From JACKII01 sp963807085 (GTDB taxonomy: Bacteria > Pseudomonadota > Alphaproteobacteria > Bin95), in contig CAWEBB010000021.1 in assembly GCA_963807085.1 (NCBI GenBank), positions 238,622 to 302,621 of the forward strand: a DNA stretch of 64,000 bases, read 5' to 3'. The position numbers and the translations under genes are program-made. The notes under the pieces are model-generated. The model searched no databases and was not told where the DNA came from. It was given only the letters and a program-made list of their open reading frames with translations. The stretch's first letter is position 1, and every line of letters begins with the position of its first letter. Shown here one piece after another: positions 8,790-17,981 of the stretch.

Positions 8790-9908
8790 TCATGCCGCCA
8801 GTGCGTTGGTTTGCGATGCAGGTTGGAGCTTAACTAGATGTTTGAGGTTCTGGGCTGTGGCGGTGAGGAGGAATTCTTCTGCGGCTCCCTTTAAGTCTCG
8901 GAGCCTGAGGCGGGTCAATTTCAAGTGTCGCTTCATATGGGCGAACAGCATCTCCACCTTCTTCCGGCGGGCACGTGCCACTTGAAAGGCATCGGTCTCG
9001 GCCAGTGATCGTGCCAGGTCGCGCGCTTCCTCGTCCAGCAGGCGGATGACGGTTCTGCAGGGCGCATCCGTGCAGGCCGATTTGATAGGGCAATCCCGGC
9101 AAGCCGACGCCGGTGGTTTGTAACGCTTCACCCGGGTCTCTTGATTGACGCTGCGCAGCTTCAATTCGTGACCTTGCGGACAGATGAAACTGTCCGTCTC
9201 CGGGTCATAGCTGAAAGCATCGCGGGTGAGCTTTCCGTCGGTCTGCCGCTTGCGGTCAAGCACCGGAATGAACGGCAGAATTTCTCGCCCAATGACGGAT
9301 GCCAAGAACGGTCCTGTGCCGTAACTTTTGTCGGCGGCCAGCCTGTCAGGCTCAAACCCGAGGCGCTCGCTGCTGCGCTCCAACATCGTCCTGGCGGCGA
9401 CAATCTCTTGACTGAGGCGCGCAGGCGTCGCCTCGACATCGACGATGATCGCATGCTGGTCGTCGACCAGATAGTTGGTCTCGTAGCTGAAACGGCCAGG
9501 GCCGTCCTTCAGGCTCCAAGCCGCTTGAGGGTCCGTTTCGCTGACATACTTTGGCGGCGGATGTTTTGGCCCATCGGACGGAGCATCATGTTCTTGATCC
9601 AATTGATCCAGATAGTCCTGAACCGGCCGGGCTATCTCATCCTTGGCTTCCCATATCGCATGGATGTCCGCTGGCGGGGCACGACGATCACGATTGGCGT
9701 CGGCGTGAACCGTACTGCCGTCAACAAGCGCGCCCGCCCCACCAACGAGACCCGTCTCCATGCAGCGGGCGACAACGTACGCGAAGACATGCCGCATCAC
9801 ATCGCCATCAGAAAAGCGGCCATGCCGGTTCTTGGAAAAGCTGGAACGGTCCGGCACTCGCCCTTCAAGGCCGAGGCGGCAAAACCAGCGATAGGCCAAG
9901 CTTGTCAA
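8790..9908 (-). pseudogene. IS1182-family transposase lacking its N-terminus
   Basis: 372 residues can be read from TTG 9908, but IS1182 transposases are about 450-480 residues and the reading begins inside the conserved LAYRWFCRLGLEGRVPD block, so roughly the first 95 residues are gone. The rest is complete: SSFSKNRHGRF, LVDGSTVHADAN (first catalytic Asp), ADKSYGTG (second), the CPQGHELK zinc-like segment and the C-terminal RRKKVEMLFAHMKRHLKLTRLRLR with the catalytic Glu. It breaks where the IS21 element begins, so insertion or recombination with that element removed the start. Confidence 0.85.
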
Positions 9909-10062
9909 TCAGCGCTGAACTCTGACCCCCAATCGGCGCGCAATTTTGACCCCTTGTCGGTGAACTGATCGACGGCCCGTTTCTCCGCGCAGGTGGTGCA
10001 GGGAGAGGGGCCTGGCGACGTGCAGTCACCAACGAACGGAGCGGCGCCAGGCCCCTCTTCTG

Positions 10063-10791
10063 TCAGTTCCGGTTGCGAATGCGCCAGCTGTCGTTGCCGG
10101 TCTCGATGATGTCGCAGTGATGGGTCAGCCGGTCGAGCAACGCCGTTGTCATCTTGGCGTCGCCGAAGATGGTCGGCCATTCCGCGAAGGCGAGGTTTGT
10201 CGTGACCAGGATCGAGGTTCGCTCGTACAGCCGGCTGATCAGATGAAAGAGGAGCTGACCGCCGGCCTGAGCGAAGGGCAGATAGCCGAGCTCGTCCAGG
10301 ATCACCAGATCGACGCGGGTGAGCTGATCGGTGAGCCGCCCGGCGCGCCCTTCGCGGAGTTCGGCCTCCAGCCGGTTGACGAGATCGACGGCGCTGAAGA
10401 ACCGGACGCGGCGTCGGTGATTGACCGCGTTCGCGCCGATCGCGGTGACCAGATGCGATTTGCCGGTCCCGGCGCCGCCGACGAACACGGCGTTGCGCGT
10501 CTCGTCGAGGAAGTCGCCATCGTGGAGGCTGCGCACCAGCGCCTCGTTGACCGGAGTGGCGTCGAACTCGAACTCGGCCAGGGTCTTCATCACCGGGAAT
10601 TTTGCGGCACTCATCTGGTAGCGGATCGAGCGGGCGGTCTTCTCCGCCAGTTCCGCCTTCAGCAGATCGCCCAGGATCTCGACAGCGCCGCGCTGGTGCT
10701 GGAGACCGGCGCGCATGATCTCGTCATAGGCGGAGCGCATGCCCGCGAGCTTTAACTCGCGCATCATGTCGATCAATTCATGCCGCTCCAC
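10063..10791 (-). CDS. istB: IS21 helper ATPase IstB
   Basis: About 242 residues from a GTG at 10791. IstB is the AAA+ regulator that brings the IstA transposase to target DNA. Visible motifs are Walker A VFVGGAGTGKSHLV (about residues 107-120), Walker B LVILDELGYLPF, sensor ILVTTNLAFAEWPTIFGD, and the C-terminal LLDRLTHHCDIIETGNDSWR. The gene begins just inside the end of istA, as in intact IS21 elements. It appears complete, although its partner is frameshifted. Confidence 0.92.
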   Translation of the reverse strand: MERHELIDMMRELKLAGMRSAYDEIMRAGLQHQRGAVEILGDLLKAELAEKTARSIRYQMSAAKFPVMKTLAEFEFDATPVNEALVRSLHDGDFLDETRNAVFVGGAGTGKSHLVTAIGANAVNHRRRVRFFSAVDLVNRLEAELREGRAGRLTDQLTRVDLVILDELGYLPFAQAGGQLLFHLISRLYERTSILVTTNLAFAEWPTIFGDAKMTTALLDRLTHHCDIIETGNDSWRIRNRN

Positions 10792-12320
10792 GCACGGCCT
10801 CCCCGGCGAGCCGATCGTAGCGGGCGCGGTCGGCGAGTGGCTCGTGGCGAAGTCGCAGATGCGCGGGGAGGACAACCGGCTCCCGGGGCGCCGCCTGCCG
10901 GGTCTGACGCGAGAGAATGTTGAGGATCGCATCGGCGCTGCGCAGCCCGGTATTCATCGCTTCGGCGCAGGCTTGCCCGACCGTCTCGACGCCATGGTCC
11001 CGGGCGGCCAGCAGCAGCGCGACCATCTGTCGGCCGCCATCGTCAAGACCGGACAGTCGCTCCTGCGCTTTGCGCATCGCGGGCGGCAAAATCAGTTCCT
11101 TGAACGGGGCGCCGTTCCTCAGAGCGAACGGGGCGCCGTTCCTCAGAGCGCCAGGTTTGCGTTCAAGAACTGGCACATAATGCCAGGGGTCGTAGATCGT
11201 CCGGTCACGTCCAAAGACACGGTCATGCTCGCCGACGATCTCGCCGTCTTGCAAGAGCACGATTCTGGTCGCGTAGGCGCGCAACTGCACCGGACGCCCC
11301 GCCGCTGTCGCCGACACGCTGTAGCGGTTGCGGTCGAAGGTCACGAGGCAGGTCTTCGACACCGCGGCCGTAATCTCGTGGAAGCCGCGGAACGGCCCCT
11401 GCAACGTCACCAGCGCCGCACGCTCTTCCTCGAAGATCTGCAGGACCGTCCGGTCCTTGAACTCGGGGTGTCGGGCTGATCCGGCATGGGCGGGAACGCG
11501 CTCATGCAGCACCGCGTTCAGCTCGGCATAATCGTGGACGCGCAGCCGGGGCGTGAAGTAGCGTTGGCGCGAGAGCTTCACCTGGTTCTCGACCTGACCC
11601 TTCTCCCAGCCAGAAGCGGGAGAGCACGCCGTCGGCTCGACCAGATGATGCGAACACATCCTCTCGAAGCGGGCGTTGAAGCGCCGCTCCTTGCCGATCA
11701 GGATCGCATCGACCGCCGTCGACATGTTGTCATGGATTCCACGCACGCACGCGCCGCCAAAATGAGCGAACGCCTCATCATGGGCGTCGAACACCATCTC
11801 CTGGCTCTCACGTGGATAGGCGATCAGGAACGGCATGCGGCTGTGGCAAAGCCGGAAATGCGCGACCTTGATCTTGGTCGTCAACCCCACCGATCACCAC
11901 AAGCCCGTGGCTCCAGTCGAACTGGCAGGCCTCACCCGGCGCGAACCTCAGCGGAACAAAGGCGTTCGCCAGCCCTGTCGTTCGCGCCTCCCGCCAGCGC
12001 TTCGCGTAGCGCCGCACGCTGTCGTAGCCGCCCTCGTAGCCCTCGCGCCGCAGATCGTCCAAAATCCGCGTCAGCTGAAACCGCTCCCGCTTCGATCTCT
12101 TCTCGTTCGTCTCCAGCATCGCCTCAAGGCGATCGACGAACGCTCCGAGCTTCGGAAACGGTTGCGTCGGCCTCTCGTAGCTGAACGCCGTCTCGCATGA
12201 GCGCAGGATCTTCCGCACCCAGTTCCGGCTCGGACACCGCTCCCGGCTGATCTGCTTGATTCCTTTGCCATGCACAAAATGGTCACGACGGACCTTCGCA
12301 ATCGTCTCCACGCACATCAT
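10778..12320 (-). pseudogene. istA: IS21 transposase IstA, frameshifted
   Basis: The N-terminal part (12320 down to about 11890) has the helix-turn-helix and the start of the DDE domain (GEACQFDWSHGLVVIGGV). The reading continues as TTKIKVAHFRLCHSRMPF only after a one-base change at the GGGG run near 11886-11889. The second part has FFGG-type HFGGACVRGIHDNMSTAV and the rest of the DDE domain. An 8-residue block LRNGAPFA is tandemly duplicated (11102-11149). Without frame correction no complete transposase is made. Confidence 0.85.
11102..11149. repeat. Perfect 24-bp tandem duplication inside istA
   Basis: Two exact copies of a 24-base unit (11102-11125 and 11126-11149) beginning GAACGGGGCGCC. 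The unit is in frame and adds eight residues to IstA, so it looks like a slippage or recombination duplication rather than an IS feature. Confidence 0.95.
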
Positions 12321-12454
12321 CCCCGATCTCGCCTCGACCTTCTTCTTTGAAAGCCAAAGCCGCTGCACAATCGCAGGGAGGGGTCAATTTTGGACGCCGA
12401 TATCCCCGCTCAGGGGGTCATTCTTGCGCGCCGATCTACAGAACGGGCCTGTAA

Positions 12455-13423
12455 GAGTCCGTCCGGAAACTTCATGATGGATTGCAGAGTTTTCGGATCA
12501 TGAGGCGGATCGAGGCGAGTTTCAGGAAGGCCAGCGCCTTGGCGTTGAGGCACTCCCAATCCCGGGCCAGACGGCGGCAACGTCCGAGCCAGGCGAAGGT
12601 TCGCTCGACAATCCAGCGTTTGGGCAGCACGACAAAGCCCTTGGCATGATCGGAGCGCTTGACGATCTCCACGTTGACCTGGGAGAGGGCCTTTTTCACG
12701 CCCTCCTGGAACCGCTCCCCTTGATAGCCGCCATCGGCGTAAAGCTTGAGCAGGAAGGGGTAGAGTCCGAACAGAGCGGCCATCACCATCACGCCGCCGT
12801 CGCGGTCCTGGATATCGGCGGCATGCACCAGGGCATGCATCAGCAGGCCCTGGGTGTCGACCAGAATGTGCCGTTTCTTGCCCTTGATCTTCTTTCCCGC
12901 ATCGTACCCCGGCGGGTCGATGCAAGCCCCCCTTTTTCCGCGCTTTTCACGCTCTGGCTGTCGATGATGGCGGCGCTGGGGGCGACTTCGCGCTCCGCCT
13001 GCTCCCGGCAGGCCGCATAAAGCGCATGATGGATGCGGTCGAGCGTGCGATCCCAGGCCCAAAGGTCGAAATAGTCATGGACCGTGCTCCTCGGCGGCAG
13101 ATCCTTCGGGATCGCCCGCCACTGGCAGCCGGTAGAGAGCACATACATCAGCCCGTTGACCACCTCGCGCAGGTTGACGGTGCGCTTGCCGCCGCCCGGC
13201 TTGCCCGGCGGGATCAACGGCTCGATCAACGCCCATTCCTCGTCCGTCAGGTCACTCGGATACCGCAGGTGGTCGCGGTTGTAACGGAGGCGGTTCTCGA
13301 CCGTCCACATCGGGCACCTCTCTTCGCTATTCGGTGCCAGACAGGGAATCACAGCCGATTCCAGCCCGCAAGCCAAAATCCAACAACCAATTCCGCCAAT
13401 TCATAAAGTCCTCGGACGGACAC
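12455..13423 (-). mobile_element. IS5-family (IS427-like) insertion sequence
   Basis: A 969-bp element with inverted ends (left GAGTCCGTCCGGAAACTTCAT, right its near-complement with GTGTCCGTCCGAGGACTTTAT), flanked by the trinucleotide TAA on both sides (12452-12454 and 13424-13426), consistent with a short target duplication. It carries a two-frame transposase. It is inserted at the junction of the IS21 end and an older IS5-like remnant. Confidence 0.85.
12472..13310 (-). CDS. IS5-family transposase made by a -1 frameshift (orfA + orfB)
   Basis: orfA runs from ATG 13310 to 12840 (MWTVENRLRYNRDHLRYP, DEEWALIEPLIPP, first Asp in IIDSQSVKSAEKGG). orfB continues in the -1 frame (GACIDPPGYDAGKKIKGKKRH, second Asp in LYADGGYQGE, Glu in RWIVERTFAWLGR). 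The frames meet at an A5G6 run (complement of 12927-12937), the kind of slippery site used by this IS group. Both parts are otherwise intact, so the element may be functional. A stop at 12840 ends orfA alone. Confidence 0.85.
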
Positions 13424-13426
13424 TAA

Positions 13427-13874
13427 GGTCCTAATTAAAGAAAAGAGTGTCAGTCGAAGCACGATGGGACGGCTCATCAGGTCGGTCAGAGCGTGGATCT
13501 TGATTGCCTGGCCACCGCGCGAGGGATCGATGGCCTGTGTTTTCGCGCCCCTTTTCCGCCGTGGGCAGAGAGATGCGCCTTGACGTAGGTGGTGCTGTCG
13601 ACGCTGGTGGACTGGGTTAACACGCCCGCCGAAACGGGCATGTCCAGGATGTTCAGCCACACCCGGCGCCGGGACCAGCGATTGAACCGGTTGTAGATCG
13701 TCGTGTGCGGTCCGTACTCGGAGGGCAGTCGCGCCACCGGCAGCCGATCTTCAGCACATGCTGAATGCCTGAAATCACCTGCCGGTCATCGACGCGTCGG
13801 GCACTCGGCTGGTTTTTCGGAAGTTGCGGCTCAATCGCTGCCCAAGCCTCGTCACTCAACCAGAAAAGCTGGAC
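13427..13874 (-). pseudogene. Remnant of a second IS5-family transposase
   Basis: Starts near a GTG at 13874 with VQLFWLSDEAWAAIEPQLP and VDDRQVISGIQHVLK, then needs at least two frame changes to continue through YGPHTTIYNRFNRWS, SVDSTTYVKAHLSA and TQAIDPSRGGQAIKIHALTD. It stops at about LRLT, where the IS5 element at 12455-13423 is inserted; the C-terminal half with the remaining catalytic residues is absent on the other side. A dead fragment. Confidence 0.85.
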
Positions 13875-13977
13875 ACCTCCAGAAACCTCGCAATCCTGCA
13901 AATTCACGCTAATTTCTTTCAATGAAATCAATGGGCGATTTTTCGAGAGACAGAGTTTCCGGAGGTGTCCAGCTGTT
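13870..13977. repeat. 108-bp segment bounded by 18-bp inverted repeats
   Basis: CTGGACACCTCCAGAAAC at 13870-13887 and its complement with one mismatch at about 13960-13977. The inner 70 bases are A/T rich and hold no gene. The left repeat overlaps the start of the IS5 remnant, so the pair may be two IS ends in opposite orientation or a small miniature element. Confidence 0.7.
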
Positions 13978-14108
13978 CCATCAGCCCCTCCGGACCGCCA
14001 AACACGGCCTATGAACCTGATGCGCCCATCCCGATCAACCTGCTGATTGAGTTCTGACCCTAAAGTCCAAGTTCTCGATCGAACCGGATGAAATGAAGAG
14101 CCGGCCTG

Positions 14109-14141
14109 AGCACACGGCGCAGACCGGCTTTTGACCCCAGA
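14109..14141 (+). terminator. Possible weak terminator hairpin
   Basis: AGCCGG and CCGGCT arms separated by about 20 bases and followed by TTTT on the plus strand. It lies just after the stop end of the GH114/RTX gene but is oriented the other way, so its use is unclear. Confidence 0.25.
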
Positions 14142-14156
14142 TTCTTCAGGGATGAG

Positions 14157-16421
14157 CTAGACGATGTCCCACCCCTCCAGCGTGAGCGACACGTGCATGC
14201 CGCCGACGGCGAGGCTGAGGATCGTGCCGCCAAAGCCATCATCCGCTGCGGTCATCACACCGTTGGCGTGCGCTTCGAGAATGTCCTCCACGCTGTCAAA
14301 ACGGGCCTTGGTGCCGTTGTTCCAAACATACAGGTAATTGGACGGGTCGACGCTATTGTCGAAGGTGCCAGCATCCATGTATCGAAATGCGATCACATCA
14401 CCTTCGGAAAAGTCCAGGTCCCTGATCGTATGCGAGTCACCCTCGTTGGCATAGCGGCCGTCAATCTTGAAGAAGTCCGCGCCGCTGCCGCCGGTCACCG
14501 TATCCTTGCCATATCGAAGCAGGAATTCATCATCACCGCTAGAGCCGAGCATGACATCGTCAAACTGGCTGCCGATGATGTTCTGGGGTCCAGAGGGAGC
14601 TGGCTGGCTGCCACCGCCTCCTCCGCCACTGCCGCCAAGGCCGAGAGAAGCAAAGCTCAGTCCATCCAACTCGACCGAAACCTGCTGGCCGCTGGCACTG
14701 ATGGTCAACAGCGTATCGCCATCCTTCGCACCAGTCGCCTCTAACACTCCATTCATCACACCGTAGGCGTGCGCTTCGAGAATGTCCTCCACGCTGTCAA
14801 AACGGGCCTTGGTGCCGTTGTTCCAAACATACAGGTAATTGGACGGGTCGACGCTATTGTCGAAGGTTCCGGCATCCATATATCGAAAGGCGATCACATC
14901 ACCTTCGGAAAAGTCCAGGTCCCTGATCGTATGCGAGTCACCGTCGTTGGCATAGCGGCCGTCAATCTTGAAGAAGTCCGCGCCGCTGCCGCCGGTCACC
15001 GTATCCTTGCCATATCGAAGCAGGAATTCATCATCACCGCTAGAGCCGAGCATGACATCGTCAAACTGGCTGCCGATGATGTTCTGGGGTCCAGAGGGAG
15101 CTGGCTGGCTGCCACCGCCTCCTCCGCCACTGCCGCCAAGGCCGAGAGAAGCAAAGCTCAGTCCATCCAACTCGACCGAAACCTGCTGGCCGCTGGCACT
15201 GATGGTCAACAGCGTATCGCCATCCTTCGCACCAGTCGCCTCTAACACTCCATTCATATGGGCTTCAACGATGTCGGCACTGGTGTTGAAGGTCGCGTCT
15301 CCCCCGGAATTGCTCACGTCCATGTGGTTAATCTGGTCGAGCGAATTATCGAACGAGCCGGGGTCAAACTGGCGAAACACCAGGATATCGCCTTCCCCAA
15401 AATTCAGGTCGGTGATCCTATGGCCATCGCCGTCATTGATATAGCGGCCATCGATAATGAACTTATCGGCTCCAGTCCCGCCAGTCGCTACGTCGTCACC
15501 ATAGCTCAGCAGAAACCTGTCATCTCCCGGCCCACCAAAAAGCCCGTCATCCCCATTTGATCCCCAGGGCACTCGAATGTCATGACCGACCATGGCAGCA
15601 GTAATGGCGTCGTTGGCGGAATCGATAGCGCCTGTCAGGTTCCTGTTGGCCACAAACGGAATGAGCCCGGCATTGATTGCATTGTTTATGAACGTGGCCT
15701 GTTTGGTGTCGTCAGCGGGATATGACGTAGCTAAGACGAATTTGTCGGAATCAAGCGCGTTCTGTATGAAGGCCAGATCTCCGCCGGTCCAGTTCGACAC
15801 CTTGTTGCCGTTGTACCAGAGGTCCTCGACACCGAGGCCATCGATGGCGGCCAGGTAGGTCGTGTTCGGTGTGTCCGGATCGGACTCATCAAGTGCCAGC
15901 AGCCCGACGGCGTTTTGCGGTACGACAAGAAAATTCGGGTTCAGGCTTTTGGCATGCTCCGACAGTGCCACAACGAAGTCGATCATTTCCTGGCGAAGCT
16001 GATCGTTCGTGCCCGAATAGGCTTGCGTGACTTGTGCCACCTCGTAGGCGTCGACGATGTCGAGATACATGCCGTTATAGCCGAGAGCGATGGCCTCATC
16101 GACACGCGCGAACATTATGTCCTGCCACACCGGATCCCAGAACTTGACGGAATAGTTTCCCGGCCAGCTCGGGTTCTCGCTCAGCAGAAAATTCGGCGGA
16201 GTGCTGCTCCAGTTGCCCTCCGACCAGTAGCCGCGGTAATCCTCGGCCTCGCCGATGCTGAGGTATGTCAGCATGATCTTGTCCTGGCCCCCGCTCAGAT
16301 CCGCAACCTGGACGGCGGTAAGGCCCGTTTCGTCCATGTCGACCACGCCGATGCGAAAGTCGGTCGCCGACAGGGAAGCGAAGTCAGCTTTCTGGAGTTG
16401 GTAGAGGAACGGAATCGTCAT
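14157..16421 (-). CDS. GH114-like glycoside hydrolase fused to RTX calcium-binding repeats; probable type I secreted enzyme
   Basis: 754 residues. Residues 1-300 look like the GH114/TM1410 TIM-barrel family: LTYLSIGEAEDYRGYW, the YNGMYLDIVDAYE strand with catalytic-type acidic residues, FLVVPQNAVGLL and VEDLWYNG. From about 315 on are three modules with RTX nonapeptide-like GSNGDDGLFGGPGDD and GSSGDDEFLLRYGKDTVTGGSGAD strings, joined by Gly-rich linkers. There is no N-terminal signal peptide, as expected for export through a type I system. Modules 2 and 3 are a nearly exact 167-residue duplication. No ABC exporter is nearby. It lies alone among IS elements. ATG 16421 is chosen from the start of the barrel; a 27-residue upstream extension looks non-coding. 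Confidence 0.8.
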   Translation of the reverse strand: MTIPFLYQLQKADFASLSATDFRIGVVDMDETGLTAVQVADLSGGQDKIMLTYLSIGEAEDYRGYWSEGNWSSTPPNFLLSENPSWPGNYSVKFWDPVWQDIMFARVDEAIALGYNGMYLDIVDAYEVAQVTQAYSGTNDQLRQEMIDFVVALSEHAKSLNPNFLVVPQNAVGLLALDESDPDTPNTTYLAAIDGLGVEDLWYNGNKVSNWTGGDLAFIQNALDSDKFVLATSYPADDTKQATFINNAINAGLIPFVANRNLTGAIDSANDAITAAMVGHDIRVPWGSNGDDGLFGGPGDDRFLLSYGDDVATGGTGADKFIIDGRYINDGDGHRITDLNFGEGDILVFRQFDPGSFDNSLDQINHMDVSNSGGDATFNTSADIVEAHMNGVLEATGAKDGDTLLTISASGQQVSVELDGLSFASLGLGGSGGGGGGSQPAPSGPQNIIGSQFDDVMLGSSGDDEFLLRYGKDTVTGGSGADFFKIDGRYANDGDSHTIRDLDFSEGDVIAFRYMDAGTFDNSVDPSNYLYVWNNGTKARFDSVEDILEAHAYGVMNGVLEATGAKDGDTLLTISASGQQVSVELDGLSFASLGLGGSGGGGGGSQPAPSGPQNIIGSQFDDVMLGSSGDDEFLLRYGKDTVTGGSGADFFKIDGRYANEGDSHTIRDLDFSEGDVIAFRYMDAGTFDNSVDPSNYLYVWNNGTKARFDSVEDILEAHANGVMTAADDGFGGTILSLAVGGMHVSLTLEGWDIV
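14256..15257. repeat. Near-perfect 501-bp tandem duplication in the RTX gene
   Basis: 14256-14756 and 14757-15257 are nearly identical with an exact 501-base offset (167 codons, frame kept). The protein copies differ at only a few places, for example YANDGD against YANEGD and AYGV against ANGV. Each unit holds one linker plus one calcium-binding module, so the duplication adds a whole module. Confidence 0.95.
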
Positions 16422-16929
16422 GGCGTTGTCCCTGAGAGTTGATTTCGGTTTAAAGTTGACCCGGGGTTTCCATCGAGAGTTGACTCGGCATCCGCCCGGC
16501 AAGCGGCAGCTCCTACACCGCCCAACCGCCCTGCGACCGCGTTGAGGAATTTATCCGCTTCCACGGCCTGGACCGGTTCGCGCCGGCCTCTTCATCTTGA
16601 GCCGCCCCGGCATGCAGGGCGGCGGAAACATTCAGATCAGCCAACCTGCCGATAATCGGCCGCCCATTTCGACCAACATTTTTCTGAAAGACTAAACTGT
16701 TGGGCGCTCGAACGGTTTTAATGCGGTTTAGGTAAAGTTTCACTCCGGTTTAGCCGGTGTTTATGTCCTGTTTGGCGCCAATGCATCTGATGGGGTTCCT
16801 TTGAATTGACCGGTGAGGAGCCAATAGTGAAGAACCACTCTCCCCTCTGAAGGGTTAAGGACGCGTTAACTGGCGCTGTCTGCCGCTATTACTGTTAGCG
16901 GGGGCAGCTTTGAGCCTGCCGCCAACTAA
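16422..16929. other. Gene-free stretch with IS-end-like motifs
   Basis: About 500 bases upstream of the RTX gene. Two GTTGAC blocks at about 16455 and 16480 (AGTTGACCCGG, AGTTGACTCGG) resemble repeated motifs at IS21 ends, suggesting a remnant terminus. The rest is A/T-richer than the window (16680-16860) and probably contains the RTX gene promoter. No ORF is convincing. Confidence 0.35.
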
Positions 16930-17122
16930 AGCTGGTCCCGAAAAACTGGACAAGGGCTTAAGGTATGTTCCACCGAGTATCGGAGGAACAGAGTATGGCG
17001 AAGCGTCGCCGTTTTACGTGTGAGTTCAAGGCAAAGATTGCGCTGGAGGCGCTACGTGGCGAGCATCCAATTCAAGACATCGCAGCGTAGTATGGCGTGT
17101 CTCCCAACCAGGTCAGCGTCCT
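16930..17122 (+). pseudogene. IS3-family orfA fragment
   Basis: An IS3-type end (CTGGTCCCGAAAAACTGGACA, 16933-16953) precedes a short reading frame from ATG 16994: MAKRRRFTCEFKAKIALEALRG...IQDIAA, then a TAG at 17088, then YGVSPNQVS. This is the start of an IS3 orfA helix-turn-helix with a nonsense codon. Nothing of orfB follows. A dead remnant. Confidence 0.75.
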
Positions 17123-17275
17123 CTGACAGACATCGATTTGGCCGGTGCCTACACGACGGCTATGGCCATGATCCGTGTGCCGTCATGGGACGACGGCTTC
17201 GCGACCACGGACACCTCCATCCTGCGTGACTGGCGGTCTGGCATCTCGATCATGCGCGTCAAATTCAGCCCCGGT
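17123..17275 (+). other. Protein fragment with a DNA-polymerase-B-like motif
   Basis: One open frame immediately after the IS3 remnant reads LTDIDLAGAYTTAMAMIRVPSWDD and then DWRSGISIMRVKF. The D-x2-GAYTTAM pattern resembles motif A of family B polymerases (D-x2-SLYPSI). It has no start and the similarity is lost after about 50 residues. The small ORF at 17314 is in another frame and could be its frameshifted tail. Confidence 0.3.
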
Positions 17276-17313
17276 CGGGGAGCGGTTTTGCTGCTTGCCC
17301 TGCCTACCTTCCT

Positions 17314-17538
17314 TTGGTTGACCGCCGCATCCAGACGGCTGGTCTTGTTGCTGACGCTGAGCGTGATGACCTTGCCGACGCCTGTCGACTGCTGATCAGT
17401 GAGCTGGTTTTCACCGACCCGGTCAATGGCCCTGGCTTTGTCGGCCAGCTGCTTGAGGCCACGCCCACCGTCCGCTCATTCTTGCAGGACGTCACGTCAC
17501 TACCATCGCAGGAGAGCAATCATGCAGACGCCGCCTAA
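17314..17538 (+). CDS. Small hypothetical protein
   Basis: 74 residues from a TTG, acidic and helical (DDLADACRLLISELVF). I do not recognise it. It may instead be the frameshifted C-terminal end of the fragment just upstream. It lies 20 bases before the next small gene on the same strand and looks like part of one small operon that is split by IS91. Confidence 0.4.
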   Translation: MVDRRIQTAGLVADAERDDLADACRLLISELVFTDPVNGPGFVGQLLEATPTVRSFLQDVTSLPSQESNHADAA

Positions 17539-17558
17539 CACTGCCAGGCTCGACGCCG

Positions 17559-17981
17559 ATGGCTGACGTCATCGATCTCGCCCGCATCCGGCCCGCAGAG
17601 CCTCGCCCGGATCCATCCGTCAACCAGATGCCGCAAGAAACCGAATATCACGTGAACTTTGTCTCTGCTCACCTGCGCGCCCTGGCCGCCGCATCAAAGG
17701 GCAGGCGGCCAACGCCTGCTGCCCTGGCCGCTAAGTGCGAGGCCGCGGTCCAGGCGCTACTCGATCTCGGTGTGGCCGCCGAGCGCCTCATCGCCTCTGG
17801 TAAAGCCGACGCCTTACCCTTCAAGGACGGCGACGCCACCGTGGCTGACTTGACCCCCGTAGCCGTCCGGCTACTGGCGTCAGTCCCCTGGCTGACAGCT
17901 GACGGCACCAGCCTGAATCTGGAGGGTTCTGTGAGGTCGCGCGGCACAGACTTGAGGCTGGCTCGAGCGCGACCTCATTGA
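17559..17981 (+). CDS. Hypothetical protein of a phage- or plasmid-like operon
   Basis: 140 residues from ATG 17559, acidic N-terminus (MADVIDLARIRPAEP), then an Ala/Leu-rich helical region. No family recognised. The stop lies five bases before the IS91 end, so the last residues (SRGTDLRLARARPH) may be altered by the insertion. It precedes three further small genes at 20498-21730 on the same strand beyond IS91. Confidence 0.5.
   Translation: MADVIDLARIRPAEPRPDPSVNQMPQETEYHVNFVSAHLRALAAASKGRRPTPAALAAKCEAAVQALLDLGVAAERLIASGKADALPFKDGDATVADLTPVAVRLLASVPWLTADGTSLNLEGSVRSRGTDLRLARARPH

Larger units (their letters stand above)
9929..12441 (-). mobile_element. IS21-family insertion sequence (istA frameshifted, istB intact)
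   Basis: Both ends carry the inverted sequence ATCGGCGCGCAA followed by a TGACCCC block (9932-9954 and its complement at about 12413-12435), with further internal GACCCC motifs as is usual for IS21 ends. The element carries istB and istA on the minus strand. The left end abuts the truncated IS1182; the right end is 13 bases from an IS5 element. Exact terminal bases are uncertain by a few positions. Confidence 0.75.

Noticed and set aside
14256..15257. CRISPR-like repeat
   Set aside because: Only two long coding copies without spacers; no short regularly spaced repeats anywhere in the window.
16513..16743. Minus-strand ORF of 76 codons
   Set aside because: No ribosome binding site, no family pattern and it sits in a region of IS debris.
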